From Candidatus Dojkabacteria bacterium (lineage in GTDB: Bacteria; Patescibacteriota; Dojkabacteria; SC72; WJKH01), in the NCBI GenBank assembly GCA_014729235.1, contig WJKH01000051.1, positions 1 through 41,253 of the forward strand: a stretch of DNA of 41,253 nt, given 5' to 3'. Under the pieces are notes generated by a model, which was not told the origin of the DNA, made no database searches, and worked only from the letters and a program-made list of their open reading frames with translations. Each line of letters opens with the position of its first letter. The stretch's first letter is position 1. Made by a program: the position numbers and the translations under genes. Below are positions 8,242 through 17,589 of this stretch, in pieces.

Positions 8242-8991
8242 ATGAGAAGAAAATATCTGGAAATTCAAGTTTTATTTGCTTTAAAAGTTGCTGAAGTTAA
8301 ACAAATCCCCCGAAATGAAGCATTGCTTTGCTACACATCCATACGGAGACACATTGGCATAAAGAATTGGGAGGGAATACGAAGCAATTCATTATGGAAG
8401 AAATACATACAAACGATCCAGAATCTTAACGATCCGAGGGAAATAGTTGATAAAACATATGATTTCCCTTGTGAATTTAACCCCGGAACTGATTCAGAAA
8501 CTGATGAATACTTCGGATGTTTTAAGTACACGATTGAAGACGAACACACAATCGAAGTGCACTTCAGAAACAACGAAAAAGAGGGAATAAGCCCCTTGAG
8601 TAAGGAACGCAAACATATACGACTAAAGGAGTTGAAAAGATTATTTGCACATGTAAAGAGTAAACACCCTGAAATCAAATACGTCTGGGCTGACACATGG
8701 CTATGCAACCTGGATGCATGGAATAGATTATTTCCGGAGGAATTTAGCCATACTTTAAATGAAAGCGATGAAGACTGGTATTATGGCGGAGCTTCATTAT
8801 GGGGGCAATTTAGGAGATATGACGGAACGCTAAAAGAAGACTTGGTACAGAATTTTGTCGAAAGTATTGGAAAAGCCGAAACCATGGATGAACTAAATAA
8901 CTCATTCCCATTTAAAACGCTTTCAGGCAAAGGAAGTATTGATTGGTTTTATGACTTTTACGACAAAATTTTGAACCACTGCACTATCTGA
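8242..8991 (+). CDS. Hypothetical protein, 249 aa
   Basis: A single clean frame from an ATG at 8242. The protein is soluble, rich in aromatic and acidic residues, and has no signal peptide. Recognisable landmarks are a helical N-terminus (residues 1-60), a beta-rich centre around YFGCFKYTIEDEHTIEVHF, and a W-rich segment (KYVWADTWLCNLDAWNRLFP, about 148-167, then GGASLWGQFRRYDG). I cannot place the family. The gene stands alone, about 260 bases from the divergent gene at 7978 and 90 bases before the surface-protein gene downstream. Confidence 0.7.
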   Translation: MRRKYLEIQVLFALKVAEVKQIPRNEALLCYTSIRRHIGIKNWEGIRSNSLWKKYIQTIQNLNDPREIVDKTYDFPCEFNPGTDSETDEYFGCFKYTIEDEHTIEVHFRNNEKEGISPLSKERKHIRLKELKRLFAHVKSKHPEIKYVWADTWLCNLDAWNRLFPEEFSHTLNESDEDWYYGGASLWGQFRRYDGTLKEDLVQNFVESIGKAETMDELNNSFPFKTLSGKGSIDWFYDFYDKILNHCTI

Positions 8992-9082
8992 CTAAAAATC
9001 TTTTATACCTCTTCAACTATATCGTTACACATTGCATCACATAACCGTATAAGATATAGTAAAACAGACATAAACTAAAAAA

Positions 9083-11161
9083 ATGAACAACAAAATGAAA
9101 AATCCACAACAACCCCAAATAAACAAACCCATTAAGACAACCACAGAGCCATCCACACCGCCTGTAACAAACGAAACCAGTCAAACTCCTAACCAGCCCA
9201 AACCTCCAGGCGAACTAAAGCAAAAAATCGAACTGCTAATTAAGAAAATCCGAAAATATCTGGAAGTACCGAAAAACAGATACCTCGCGATGGGAATTAC
9301 TGTAATCATTTTTGCAAGCATAGCTGCAATTATCGCACTCACACCACCACGAACAGAAAAAGAACGCCTCTACCCCGAACCCCAGACCGAAATATCTCAG
9401 AAAAACCCACCGATAAAAATTGATTTTGCTGGAGAGCAATTCTACAAAATTGGAGATTGGGACCAGGATTCAGAATTACCCGCAAATAATATTTATCTAC
9501 TGGGGTACAAAATTCTAAGCTCAAATGATAAAACCGAGATCGGCGCCAATAACCTTTTGCAAAAAGATAAGTTCTATGTAACTCCAGTTATTTACAGTAC
9601 ATTTGACAACACTCCAAGCATTGAAATTACCATGAGTTACTCCCCTGAAAATCTTGCTAAGCAAACAATTGCTTACACAATAGAAGAGATTCCGACAAAG
9701 ACACCCTTTAGCACAGAAATGCTGGCGATAGGAGAACTTGAAAATCAATATAATCAATTTCTTTTTGACTTAATGATCGATCCAAATGATAATCTCGCGG
9801 AAGCAGACGAAACAGATAATACGTATGAATTTACTGTTAATTTGGACTTTGACAGACCTGATTTAGCTGTAAGAAAATTCAGCCTAATTGATGAAGATGG
9901 CGAAACTCTTGATTTATCAAAATTGGATGGAGATCAGAGTGAAGTTGGATACAAACTTGAACTGGAAAATTTAGGAACAGGAGATTACGAGGGCAGATTA
10001 GCCTACTGCCTAGGCGTCTTGGAAGATATTGAGAAAGAATCCGAAACAACTGACTCTCACATAACTACGAGCTCGATGTCTGATCGATTATTAACAGACA
10101 CCGGAAAAATAAAATTGCCCGAAGAAGCTCAAGGTATCGAAATCACACTCAATTGCGGCCAGGAATCTCCAAGCAAATACTACGCTGCTGAAGAAATTAC
10201 CCTTGAGTCGACAGACAACAATGATTTTACCTACATTTTAAACCGCAATTCATCGGATGATTATGGAATTTACGTCGGCAAATTAAACCAGGATACTGGC
10301 TATTACGGCAGCTTAGGATTTTCAACAGAGTACGATGGGACAGTAAGAATAGGCGAGACTTATCAACTTCTTGACAATGATGGTATAAAAAATATCGGGA
10401 ATAAGAAGCTTGAAAATATTGGGATTAAGTGGCTTGCAAAATCAGGCGATACAAGCGAAAAACAGACTATAAAATCAGCCACTATTGCTCAGATAGATCC
10501 TGATGAAAATTATCGCGGACCTGAGCTTCAAATTCAGATTGAGATTCAAAACACCTTTCAGGAATACTTTCTTGAGATTACAGTTCCTGAGGAATATGAT
10601 ATTGAACCAAATAGCTACTCCAAAAAAATAAGCATTTCAGCCTCCCCTGTCGGAACAGTAGACCTGGCAGTGTCTTCGTTAAGCCATGCCTACACTTTCT
10701 TGAGCACTGATTCTACTAATGCTTGTCCCGAAGGCTATAAATCATATAATTTCGAAAAAGCAATTGAGGCCTGTCTTGGCGAAAACTTTTTAGATGACAA
10801 TCCCGATGTCATAACTAATTATCAAAATGGAAATGGTACTTATCCGGTTTACAAGCAGTATTTTACGCTGGAAATTGTGAATTCCAATGCAAAAGTTTAT
10901 TCCGGAGATTTTACAATTAAGTACACAGTTGAGGAGCCTTCCGGAAATATCAAAGACCTAAGCTCAAGCGTTGTAAGTGAGGTCCCAACTGATGGCTATC
11001 TTAATTCAAATGACTCCTATTCTGTCAATGTAGGTTTTCCTGTAACTGACCTCGGCCCGCATATTTTATCGGTTGAGATTGTCTGGAAAGATGGTATACC
11101 TAAAGGGTGGGAAGATTCCAATCGGGCGAATGATAAAAAAACCCTCCCCGCTAACCTATAG
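9083..11161 (+). CDS. Membrane-anchored protein with CARDB-like extracellular repeats
   Basis: Residues 1-70 are a hydrophilic P, Q, T and K-rich cytoplasmic tail, followed by one membrane helix (about 70-88, AMGITVIIFASIAAIIAL) and a long outer region of beta-rich repeats. Several repeats show the CARDB-type pattern of a strand start PDLAV (about residue 258) or VDLAVSS (about 529) and a repeat end like DPNDNLAEADETDNTYEFTV. CARDB domains are adhesion modules of surface proteins. There are a few cysteines late in the protein (NACPEGY, EACLGEN) that could form a disulfide. The last codons lie in a 16-base direct repeat shared with the end of the next gene. Role in surface attachment is inferred. 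Confidence 0.75.
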   Translation: MNNKMKNPQQPQINKPIKTTTEPSTPPVTNETSQTPNQPKPPGELKQKIELLIKKIRKYLEVPKNRYLAMGITVIIFASIAAIIALTPPRTEKERLYPEPQTEISQKNPPIKIDFAGEQFYKIGDWDQDSELPANNIYLLGYKILSSNDKTEIGANNLLQKDKFYVTPVIYSTFDNTPSIEITMSYSPENLAKQTIAYTIEEIPTKTPFSTEMLAIGELENQYNQFLFDLMIDPNDNLAEADETDNTYEFTVNLDFDRPDLAVRKFSLIDEDGETLDLSKLDGDQSEVGYKLELENLGTGDYEGRLAYCLGVLEDIEKESETTDSHITTSSMSDRLLTDTGKIKLPEEAQGIEITLNCGQESPSKYYAAEEITLESTDNNDFTYILNRNSSDDYGIYVGKLNQDTGYYGSLGFSTEYDGTVRIGETYQLLDNDGIKNIGNKKLENIGIKWLAKSGDTSEKQTIKSATIAQIDPDENYRGPELQIQIEIQNTFQEYFLEITVPEEYDIEPNSYSKKISISASPVGTVDLAVSSLSHAYTFLSTDSTNACPEGYKSYNFEKAIEACLGENFLDDNPDVITNYQNGNGTYPVYKQYFTLEIVNSNAKVYSGDFTIKYTVEEPSGNIKDLSSSVVSEVPTDGYLNSNDSYSVNVGFPVTDLGPHILSVEIVWKDGIPKGWEDSNRANDKKTLPANL

Positions 11162-11162
11162 T
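11147..11162 (+). repeat. 16-bp direct repeat, left copy
   Basis: CCCGCTAACCTATAGT occurs here, spanning the TAG stop of the CARDB-like gene, and identically at 11498-11513 spanning the TAA stop of the ferritin-like gene. The two copies are 351 bases apart and read in different coding frames, so shared protein sequence is not the cause. Confidence 0.8.
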
Positions 11163-11211
11163 TCTTGGCCGTTATTATGAGATTTAATTAAATTTTAATG
11201 AAATTATTTAA

Positions 11212-11505
11212 ATGGCACATTTTGGAGATGCTTTTTCAGGCAAAAAATCGGACCGAAAACTCACAAAAGAGGAGCTGGTTCGTGCAATTCGGCAAATGAT
11301 AGCTGCTGAGTATGAAGCAGTACAACTCTATACTCAACTAGCAGAATCCATTGATGATGAACTTTCTAAAAAAGTCTTAATCGATATTGCAGAGGAAGAA
11401 GTTGTTCATGCAGGTGAGTTTTTGCGGGTTCTAAAAGAGTTAAAGCCTGACGAATTTGATAAATACGAGGAAGGCTACAAGGAGGTAGAAGAACTCTCCC
11501 GCTAA
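11212..11505 (+). CDS. Small ferritin-like di-iron protein
   Basis: A 97-residue two-helix protein with the half-ferritin pattern: E33 in AAEYEAVQLY and E63-x2-H66 in EEEVVHAGEF. Spacing and numbering are close to the encapsulated ferritin family (known ligands E32, E62, H65), whose members dimerise to build one ferroxidase centre. No typical encapsulin cargo peptide is seen at the C-terminus (KEVEELSR) and no shell gene is in the window, so it may act as a free rubrerythrin- or half-ferritin-like iron oxidase. An AT-rich leader motif (11182-11200) precedes the ATG. The gene is bounded by 16-bp direct repeats. Confidence 0.88.
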   Translation: MAHFGDAFSGKKSDRKLTKEELVRAIRQMIAAEYEAVQLYTQLAESIDDELSKKVLIDIAEEEVVHAGEFLRVLKELKPDEFDKYEEGYKEVEELSR

Positions 11506-11513
11506 CCTATAGT
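11498..11513 (+). repeat. 16-bp direct repeat, right copy
   Basis: Exact second copy of CCCGCTAACCTATAGT (see 11147-11162), here overlapping the stop of the ferritin-like gene. Together the copies bracket that gene and its leader. CTCCC just before and GGGAG just after (11516-11520) could also pair as a weak hairpin. Confidence 0.8.
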
Positions 11514-11643
11514 GTTGGGAGGCAAAAACAGGCTTAAAGTCCAAAAACACCAGACAGATCTACAATCCTAATTAAATACGCCACAACAAATCTGATTCGC
11601 TCGCCGCTATTTGACGAGACAAGAAATAAGGACTCAACAAAAG

Positions 11644-13086
11644 TCATTCGCCACCCATGAACTCAACAAGTAGAATAGACTTGAGCCTTTCCCTGAAATC
11701 TCGAGCTAGACCGTATTTGATCGGCAAAATGTAATCCTTATCCTCCTTATCTGACCACTCGTATGAATAAGTCTGGCCATCCCAAAAGTTTGGATGAACT
11801 TTTTCATCGGGATGGGCTACCTCTACAACTTCATAATATGCAAAAGTTATAGGATTGTGATTGATTTGAACATCAGAATTCGCCATCGACTCATTGCCGT
11901 TATAGATTTCTGCACTAGGCATGTCCTCAAAAAATACTGTAAAAACTGAGCCCATAAACATAAAGGGCGGAAACACTTCTCCCTGATTCTCAATCCAGTA
12001 TATGCTTGGATAATATCCCGTTTTTTCAATAAAATGCAGATTCAAGCCAGTTTCCTCTTTGTATTCTTTCACAAAATCTTCCAGCCAATCAGAAGCCCCT
12101 AGATTAAATGTGAAATCATGGTCATTATCGATACGCAGTTCAAAGATTTCGTTCTCAACTTCTGATAGTTCACCCTGCTGCCAGTCTTGAACAAGTTGAT
12201 TTTGATGTTTCATTAAGTTTATTAAATCACCAGTATTAGCATCATATTGCACAAAATGCAAACCATCTTCCAAACTCTTTTTGACATGGAATCCCGGATA
12301 CTGCGAAATCATATAATCATAATACTCATCGGGCCCTCCCTTCAGATCCTTAAGCACCTGATCCAAGTGACCCGTAGCATAATTACACGAGTACTTCAGT
12401 GTTACTTTTACCAGTTCCAGCGAACTGAGTTTAAAACTCCTCTCATCTGAATTCTGTATCCTGGATACTATTCTATCTGCACCAGCATCAGATCCGACAT
12501 TTCTTTCGATAAACGACCTTGTAATACCGGCCTGTTCCAAAATCTCCTTGTACTCTTGATAACCATCAATCAACCGCTGGCCTTTACTTCGGCGGATAAT
12601 TTCAGACAGGACATAAATTGAAACTTCCTGAGCGTCAGATAGGTTTCCGGCTGATAATTCATTTAGAAAAGCATCTGTAATATATTCTTTGGAAATACTT
12701 GCCAGATATATATCGCGATAGTGAAAATCTCCATTTAGCGTGTTAACTCCTTCAAGAACTTCAATATTACCGTCTTCAAGCCGCAAAATTACCTTTTCAA
12801 TACGGACAGGAGAGGCATCAGTATTGCCCGGCTCAATTGAAGCATTTTTTAGGTAAAGCGTCCGCAGCTCCTCAACTCTCTCATTTGTGACCATTTCACC
12901 TTCATCTTGGCGTATTACAGGCTCGGGCAGTGGCAGAATTTCCGATTCCGCAGCAACGATATCGCTTTCTTCAATTCTTTTTATTTCTCTGGGTTCAGGA
13001 TTATTATCAAATTCCACTAAAAGCAGCAGAATTATCAATATGCAGACTAACAGAAAGATTATTATGATCAGCTGATTTCTATTCAT
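11644..13086 (-). CDS. Membrane-anchored hypothetical protein, 480 aa
   Basis: The N-terminus MNRNQLIIIIFLLVCILIIL is an uncleaved signal anchor (about residues 5-24), leaving a long, acidic domain outside the membrane. The outer part is helical to about residue 250 and then contains W-, Y- and F-rich segments (for example YPSIYWIENQGEVFPPFMFM). No enzyme motif is recognisable. It stands alone between convergent or distant neighbours. I do not recognise the family; location at the cell surface is inferred from the anchor. Confidence 0.72.
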   Translation of the reverse strand: MNRNQLIIIIFLLVCILIILLLLVEFDNNPEPREIKRIEESDIVAAESEILPLPEPVIRQDEGEMVTNERVEELRTLYLKNASIEPGNTDASPVRIEKVILRLEDGNIEVLEGVNTLNGDFHYRDIYLASISKEYITDAFLNELSAGNLSDAQEVSIYVLSEIIRRSKGQRLIDGYQEYKEILEQAGITRSFIERNVGSDAGADRIVSRIQNSDERSFKLSSLELVKVTLKYSCNYATGHLDQVLKDLKGGPDEYYDYMISQYPGFHVKKSLEDGLHFVQYDANTGDLINLMKHQNQLVQDWQQGELSEVENEIFELRIDNDHDFTFNLGASDWLEDFVKEYKEETGLNLHFIEKTGYYPSIYWIENQGEVFPPFMFMGSVFTVFFEDMPSAEIYNGNESMANSDVQINHNPITFAYYEVVEVAHPDEKVHPNFWDGQTYSYEWSDKEDKDYILPIKYGLARDFRERLKSILLVEFMGGE

Positions 13087-13229
13087 ATATTAATTTTACA
13101 CCCTCAGGCAACTTGAGACCAGGCTCACCTGTTTCAGTATCATTTTCTAATTGGACAAGACTGGCTATGCAAAAATAGCTGAATTAAAAGAGTTCGACTG
13201 ATACGGAAAAGCTCAAGACCTATGATCGA

Positions 13230-13703
13230 TTATAGTCGCACTTTCACAACACAGACCCGAACCTCTTCACAATCCCCTAACCTACACAAGCATTTATGAG
13301 CGTCCTCAGGATAAAAAACCGCAAAGTTACCTCCTCCTAATACAATCTCAGCTTCATACTCATTCACTCCGTTAAAACGATAAAGTTCATTCTCAGGCTC
13401 ATAAGCATCTTCACTAAAGCGATCGCCAAGACTTCCGAGCGGCAGCCAGTACACTTTTTGCTTGCCTCTGAACACATACTGAATATCGATGTACTCTTTG
13501 TGAGTTTCATAGAATCTAGCTTTCGGCGGGTGTGTTTTTGCCGTTGCGACATTTGCAAATATATCATCACCATCAATCTCCACTCTGCCATCCGGGGTTT
13601 TTACATCAAAGCTTTCAATGAATCTTAATCCACGAATTAACCTATCGTTACTCACCAACCTTTCACAAATATTGTTCAGGTTTTGAATATTATCTAATAT
13701 CAT
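13230..13703 (-). CDS. YhcH/YjgK/YiaL family protein
   Basis: The protein has the length (157 aa) and pattern of this cupin-like family: MILDNIQNLN at the start, a middle segment with ARFYETHKEYIDIQYVFRGK (about 80-99) and the C-terminal FAVFYPEDAHKCLC strand that supplies a metal-site histidine. Some members act as anomerases or lyases on sialic acids and other acidic sugars; the exact substrate here is unknown. It is the last gene of a minus-strand operon with KDPG aldolase and KDG kinase, which supports sugar-acid metabolism. An AT-rich leader motif at 13710-13727 precedes the start. Confidence 0.88.
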   Translation of the reverse strand: MILDNIQNLNNICERLVSNDRLIRGLRFIESFDVKTPDGRVEIDGDDIFANVATAKTHPPKARFYETHKEYIDIQYVFRGKQKVYWLPLGSLGDRFSEDAYEPENELYRFNGVNEYEAEIVLGGGNFAVFYPEDAHKCLCRLGDCEEVRVCVVKVRL

Positions 13704-13729
13704 TTTTCGATTTAATTAAAATTTAATCC

Positions 13730-14359
13730 CTAGTTAATCCGACTGACATAATCAGCAGCCAGTTTTGTTAAAGCATCCCAATTACCTGTAGCAACTAAAT
13801 CTTTTTTTATGAGTGAGCTGCCGATTCCAAAAGCTGCACAGCCAACATTTAAAAACTCCTCAATATTGTCAAGGTTGATGCCTCCTGTAGCCATGATGTC
13901 AAAATCATTGATCGGGCCGCGAACACTCTTGATATATTTTGGCCCCAAAACACCAGCCGGAAAAACCTTGACCATCTTAGCCCCAAGTCGCTTAACATTC
14001 AATATTTCTGTTGGCGTCATAGCACCTGGTGCAACGGCGATATTATTCTCAAGGGCAAACTTAACGACATCAGGATTAGTATCAGGAGCTACAACAAATC
14101 TCGCTCCGGCTTTTATAACATTTGAAGCAAGCTCTACACTAGTGACAGTTCCGGCACCAATAAGCATTTCACTTCCCATTTCTGAACTGAGCATTTCAAT
14201 CATCTGCATTACCCCCGGCGAATTGCACGTAACTTCGATCACATCTACACCACCTTTCAACACAGCCTTTGCCAGAGGGATAATCTTTTCAACCTCCATA
14301 TTGCCCCTGACAATTGCTACGATTCTTGACTTTAGAATTTTCTGATATATCTCATCCAT
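13730..14359 (-). CDS. eda: 2-keto-3-deoxy-6-phosphogluconate (KDPG/KHG) aldolase
   Basis: Class I aldolase that cleaves KDPG to pyruvate and glyceraldehyde 3-phosphate. At 209 aa it is the normal length. Visible family motifs are IVAIVRGN near the start, GGVDVIEVTCNSPG (E-x-T motif, about 33-46), IGAGTVTS (about 72-79), ARFVVAPDTNPDV (about 91-103), the Schiff-base lysine region MVKVFPAGVLGPKYIKSVRG (about 133-152) and MATGGIN. The gene follows the KDG kinase by 28 bases and precedes the YhcH-family gene by 26 bases, so the kinase makes its substrate. A conserved AT-rich leader lies at 14371-14390. Confidence 0.93.
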   Translation of the reverse strand: MDEIYQKILKSRIVAIVRGNMEVEKIIPLAKAVLKGGVDVIEVTCNSPGVMQMIEMLSSEMGSEMLIGAGTVTSVELASNVIKAGARFVVAPDTNPDVVKFALENNIAVAPGAMTPTEILNVKRLGAKMVKVFPAGVLGPKYIKSVRGPINDFDIMATGGINLDNIEEFLNVGCAAFGIGSSLIKKDLVATGNWDALTKLAADYVSRIN

Positions 14360-14387
14360 ATGATTATGAAATTTAATTAAAATTTAA

Positions 14388-15356
14388 TTATCGGCCTACT
14401 TCTCTTCCATCTCTATCGGTCATAATTGCCTCAACCTCTTTTCGTGAAGACAAAAACAGATCACCGGCAATAGTCATCTTGATTGCAGCCATCGCAGATC
14501 CTAACTCCAAGCCTTTTTGAATTGAGCCCTCAAGATACCCAATCATAAATCCTGCATTAGAGCAGTCCCCAGCGCCAACCCGATCAACACACTCAACTTC
14601 ATATCCTTGACTGCGGTATTCTTTCTTGCCATCGTAGGCTATACCGCCATCCCCACCTAGAGACATAACTATTACCTCAGGTTGAAATTTTTTATAAGCT
14701 TCTCTTACAACTTCGGAAGGATCGCCTTCGAGATCGAAGATATTGTCAGCATCTTCTCTCGTCATAAAAAGCAAGTCAGCTTGCTCCATAATTGGAGTTA
14801 ATCCTTTACATGCTTCTTCAAATGACCAAAGTTTAGACCGATAATTTACATCAAATGACGTCTTTACGCCTGCCTTTTTAGCTGCTTTCATAAGCTTCTG
14901 GCTCACTTCCAGATTGTTATCAGATAATGCTGAAAAAATTCCTGTAAAGTGAAAGATTCTTGTATCAAAAAGAGCATCAAGATTCAGCTCTTCGAGAGAA
15001 ATTTTTGCAAAGGCTGAAGCATTCCTATCGTAGGTTGCTTCAATTCTTCTCGGCAGCCCTCCAAACTCCAAAAAATATAGCTCATTTCTCTCACTATCGG
15101 TCCAAATTATATGAGAAGTATCAACCCTGTAACTTACGATTTCATTCTCTATCCGTCTACCGACAGGATTGTCTCGTAGCCTTGAAGCCCAAGCCGTTTT
15201 AAATCCCATATTCGCGAGAGCTATCATTGAATTTGATTCAGTCCCGCCGATGCTTACATCGAAATGCCTTGTGTACTCGACCCTTTTACCATAAGGCACC
15301 GATAACCGGAGCATCGTTGACCCAACAGAAGTAACATCATACCTCTTCCCCATCAT
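14388..15356 (-). CDS. kdgK: PfkB-family sugar kinase, probable 2-keto-3-deoxygluconate kinase
   Basis: A ribokinase-like (PfkB) kinase of 322 aa. The N-terminal substrate motif is GGTESNSMIALANMG (about 37-51) and the C-terminal ATP and catalytic motif is DRVGAGDCSNAGFMIGYL (about 258-275), with the aspartate of GAGD as catalytic base. It is directly followed by KDPG aldolase, which points to KDG as substrate; sequence alone does not exclude another ketose acid. Two ATG codons lie in tandem at the start. An AT-rich leader (15357-15379) touches the start codon and no Shine-Dalgarno box is present. Confidence 0.88.
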   Translation of the reverse strand: MMGKRYDVTSVGSTMLRLSVPYGKRVEYTRHFDVSIGGTESNSMIALANMGFKTAWASRLRDNPVGRRIENEIVSYRVDTSHIIWTDSERNELYFLEFGGLPRRIEATYDRNASAFAKISLEELNLDALFDTRIFHFTGIFSALSDNNLEVSQKLMKAAKKAGVKTSFDVNYRSKLWSFEEACKGLTPIMEQADLLFMTREDADNIFDLEGDPSEVVREAYKKFQPEVIVMSLGGDGGIAYDGKKEYRSQGYEVECVDRVGAGDCSNAGFMIGYLEGSIQKGLELGSAMAAIKMTIAGDLFLSSRKEVEAIMTDRDGREVGR

Positions 15357-15394
15357 TTAATTTTAATTAATTTAATTTGAATATTTGCCCAAAC

Positions 15395-16318
15395 TCATTT
15401 ATTTTTAATCCAGTTTATAACTGAATTGCTTAACTCTTCCTCCATACCGGTAAAGCAGTGATCCGCTCCGTCGACAATTTTAAAATTATAAAGATCTTTT
15501 TTCCTGGTCTCAGAAACAGCTTTTCTCAATAGATCAACTCTCGATTTAACATCTCCCTGACAGTACTCATCCTCAGACCCATATATTACCAATGTTGGCT
15601 TTCGCATCGATTTAAACTCACGCAAAAGCTCTTTAGTGCCTAATTGCTGCCCAGTCAAAAGTTCAAAAAAAGGGAAAATATTGTAGTCGCCATCTGGATT
15701 AATTAAATCGTAAAAAGATTGATACGAAATAATAAAGTTAGTCAGATATTTTGGAGCCAACTTTCTGCCCCACCCTTTTTTGATCATTTTTTCACACTTT
15801 TGAAGCGCACGTTTAAACTTCTTTGCTCCCATCATTTCATATGTAATTCCGGTGTCATCACCTCCATTCAACAACACAAATCTATCAAAAACGACTCGTT
15901 CATTGTAAAAGTTATATGCACAAATCTTATTGGCCCCAGTAGAATGACCCAGTAGAGTAAGCTTCTGAAAGCCTTTCTTCCGCAAGAAGTTTGATACCCC
16001 TATAAAATCCAACTCTGCCTCACGGATAGTCTCATAAGAAGCCCCCAGATGAACACTTTCCTCTTCTCCATTCTCATCAACACGATTCATACGGCTGATA
16101 TACCCACTTCCTCTATTGTTGAAAGCAAAAAAAGATATATTAGCTTTGTTAAAAAGTTCTCCAAGAGCATTTAATCTTTCAGGATTCTTATATATATTGC
16201 TGCTGCCACCGTGCACATAAATTACTACATCTTCAGTGACTTTCTCAATTCCTGGGGTGTAAAGCAGCCCGCTTAACTTAATATTGTCTTGAGTAAGAAA
16301 ACTTTCTAAAGTTAACAT
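15395..16318 (-). CDS. Alpha/beta hydrolase, DUF1749-like
   Basis: The catalytic elements of a serine hydrolase are visible: oxyanion region VIYVHGGSSN (about 32-41), nucleophile elbow GHSTGANK (about 126-133, Ser128), acid region VIYGSEDEYC (about 255-264) and histidine in DGADHCFTGM (about 288-297). The overall pattern resembles DUF1749-type hydrolases. The substrate is unknown; its position between a sugar nucleotidyltransferase and a KDG kinase suggests a sugar ester or lactone, but this is inference. No signal peptide, so cytoplasmic. Confidence 0.85.
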   Translation of the reverse strand: MLTLESFLTQDNIKLSGLLYTPGIEKVTEDVVIYVHGGSSNIYKNPERLNALGELFNKANISFFAFNNRGSGYISRMNRVDENGEEESVHLGASYETIREAELDFIGVSNFLRKKGFQKLTLLGHSTGANKICAYNFYNERVVFDRFVLLNGGDDTGITYEMMGAKKFKRALQKCEKMIKKGWGRKLAPKYLTNFIISYQSFYDLINPDGDYNIFPFFELLTGQQLGTKELLREFKSMRKPTLVIYGSEDEYCQGDVKSRVDLLRKAVSETRKKDLYNFKIVDGADHCFTGMEEELSNSVINWIKNK

Positions 16319-16338
16319 TGCTCTAATTCATGAACAAA

Positions 16339-17589
16339 TTATTTTGAATCTATATCGCTTGTCAAAATCTGGCCTGAACTAACGGTAACTTCAGGCCAGA
16401 TCTTCACCCCCGGCCCAATAACACACTCTGCTTCAATAACTGATGAACAACCGACAACACAACCAAACTCTACTCTGCCCGTGTCTTTTTCATCTCCTTT
16501 TACATAAGTTTTAACATTCCCCATTTTACTAAAATTTGGATCGTATTTTTTCATCTTAGGATAGTTATCCACAACTACTGACTTATTAAATCTGACGTCA
16601 TCATCAATAACACTACTGCTTATCTCACTCTCAATTATCTGGCAACTGTTTCCCACAGTAACATCCCTGAGTATTGAATTAAAAGCGATAGTGCAATTAT
16701 CACCGATCACCACATTTCCTTCAATTGTAACTCCGGAATCTATATTGGAGTTTCTCCCTACAACCAAATTTCCGTTAATTTGAACCTGATCATGTATCCG
16801 GCTATTTTCGAGTATAATCAACTTGCTATTATTTTTTGTTACTGATTCGGGAATTGAGCCCTTAACCTTAGTTTCAACAGTTCTCATTAAAACTTCATTA
16901 GCTTTTAAAATATCCCAGGGATATCCTACTGGCAACCAATATTCTGATTCCCCCTGGCAAATAACTTTAATCGGATTTTCCTTTGAAAGCAGCTCCAGAG
17001 TGTCCGTAATTTCGTATTCTCCCCGAGGAGACTTCTTAATTTGCTGAAATAACTCAAAAGCTCTGGCATTAAGCCTGTAACCGCCAATATTTAAGAGATT
17101 ACCATAATCTTTTTTTGCTTTTTCAACAATTCTTATCAAATTGCCGGTTTTATCGGTCAAAATCGGATTGTAGACAGCAGAATTTTCTTCTCTTTTCGCC
17201 AACAGAGCCAGTCTCTCGGAATCTACAAGTTTTTTAATACTCTCTGGGCTATAAAGATCGTCACCATTGAGAAAAATAAATTCCTCATCCCTGTCAAAAT
17301 AATCGTTAGTCATCTGCAAAACGTGTGCAGTTCCTAATGGTTGTTTCTGTACTGCAAAGTGAAAATCTATCCCCGGATAATCAATCTCTGAAACATATCG
17401 TCGAATTTGCTCTCCAAATTCATCAGGCCTGATTACTAATATTATTTCAGTAACTTGATTTTGCCACAGTCCCTCGATAGTCCACTCAAGGATGGGCTTA
17501 TTCAAAACACGCAGCATGCATTTAGGGGTAGTGATTCCGAGTGGATAAATTCTTGTGCCACGTCCGGCAACTGGTATTATTGCTTTCAT
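16339..17589 (-). CDS. GlmU-like sugar nucleotidyltransferase with left-handed beta-helix
   Basis: Residues 1-235 are a nucleotidyltransferase domain: MKAIIPVAGRGTRIYPLGIT is the nucleotide-binding start (GxGTR), with PKCMLRVLNKPILEW and FLNGDDLY (metal-binding aspartates) following. Residues 250-416 are hexapeptide repeats of a left-handed beta-helix, as in GlmU and archaeal bifunctional sugar-1-phosphate enzymes. It would activate a sugar 1-phosphate with an NTP; the exact sugar is unclear, and the helix lacks clear proof of acetyltransferase activity. It is the first gene of the apparent minus-strand operon down to 13230, with gaps of 20-40 bases. Confidence 0.85.
   Translation of the reverse strand: MKAIIPVAGRGTRIYPLGITTPKCMLRVLNKPILEWTIEGLWQNQVTEIILVIRPDEFGEQIRRYVSEIDYPGIDFHFAVQKQPLGTAHVLQMTNDYFDRDEEFIFLNGDDLYSPESIKKLVDSERLALLAKREENSAVYNPILTDKTGNLIRIVEKAKKDYGNLLNIGGYRLNARAFELFQQIKKSPRGEYEITDTLELLSKENPIKVICQGESEYWLPVGYPWDILKANEVLMRTVETKVKGSIPESVTKNNSKLIILENSRIHDQVQINGNLVVGRNSNIDSGVTIEGNVVIGDNCTIAFNSILRDVTVGNSCQIIESEISSSVIDDDVRFNKSVVVDNYPKMKKYDPNFSKMGNVKTYVKGDEKDTGRVEFGCVVGCSSVIEAECVIGPGVKIWPEVTVSSGQILTSDIDSK

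Noticed and set aside
11212-11505. Encapsulin cargo ferritin
   Set aside because: No C-terminal cargo peptide and no shell protein gene in the window; only the half-ferritin fold is supported.
13809-14345. Plus-strand open frame of 178 codons opposite the KDPG aldolase gene
   Set aside because: Mirror of a well-conserved aldolase; no independent start signal or motif.
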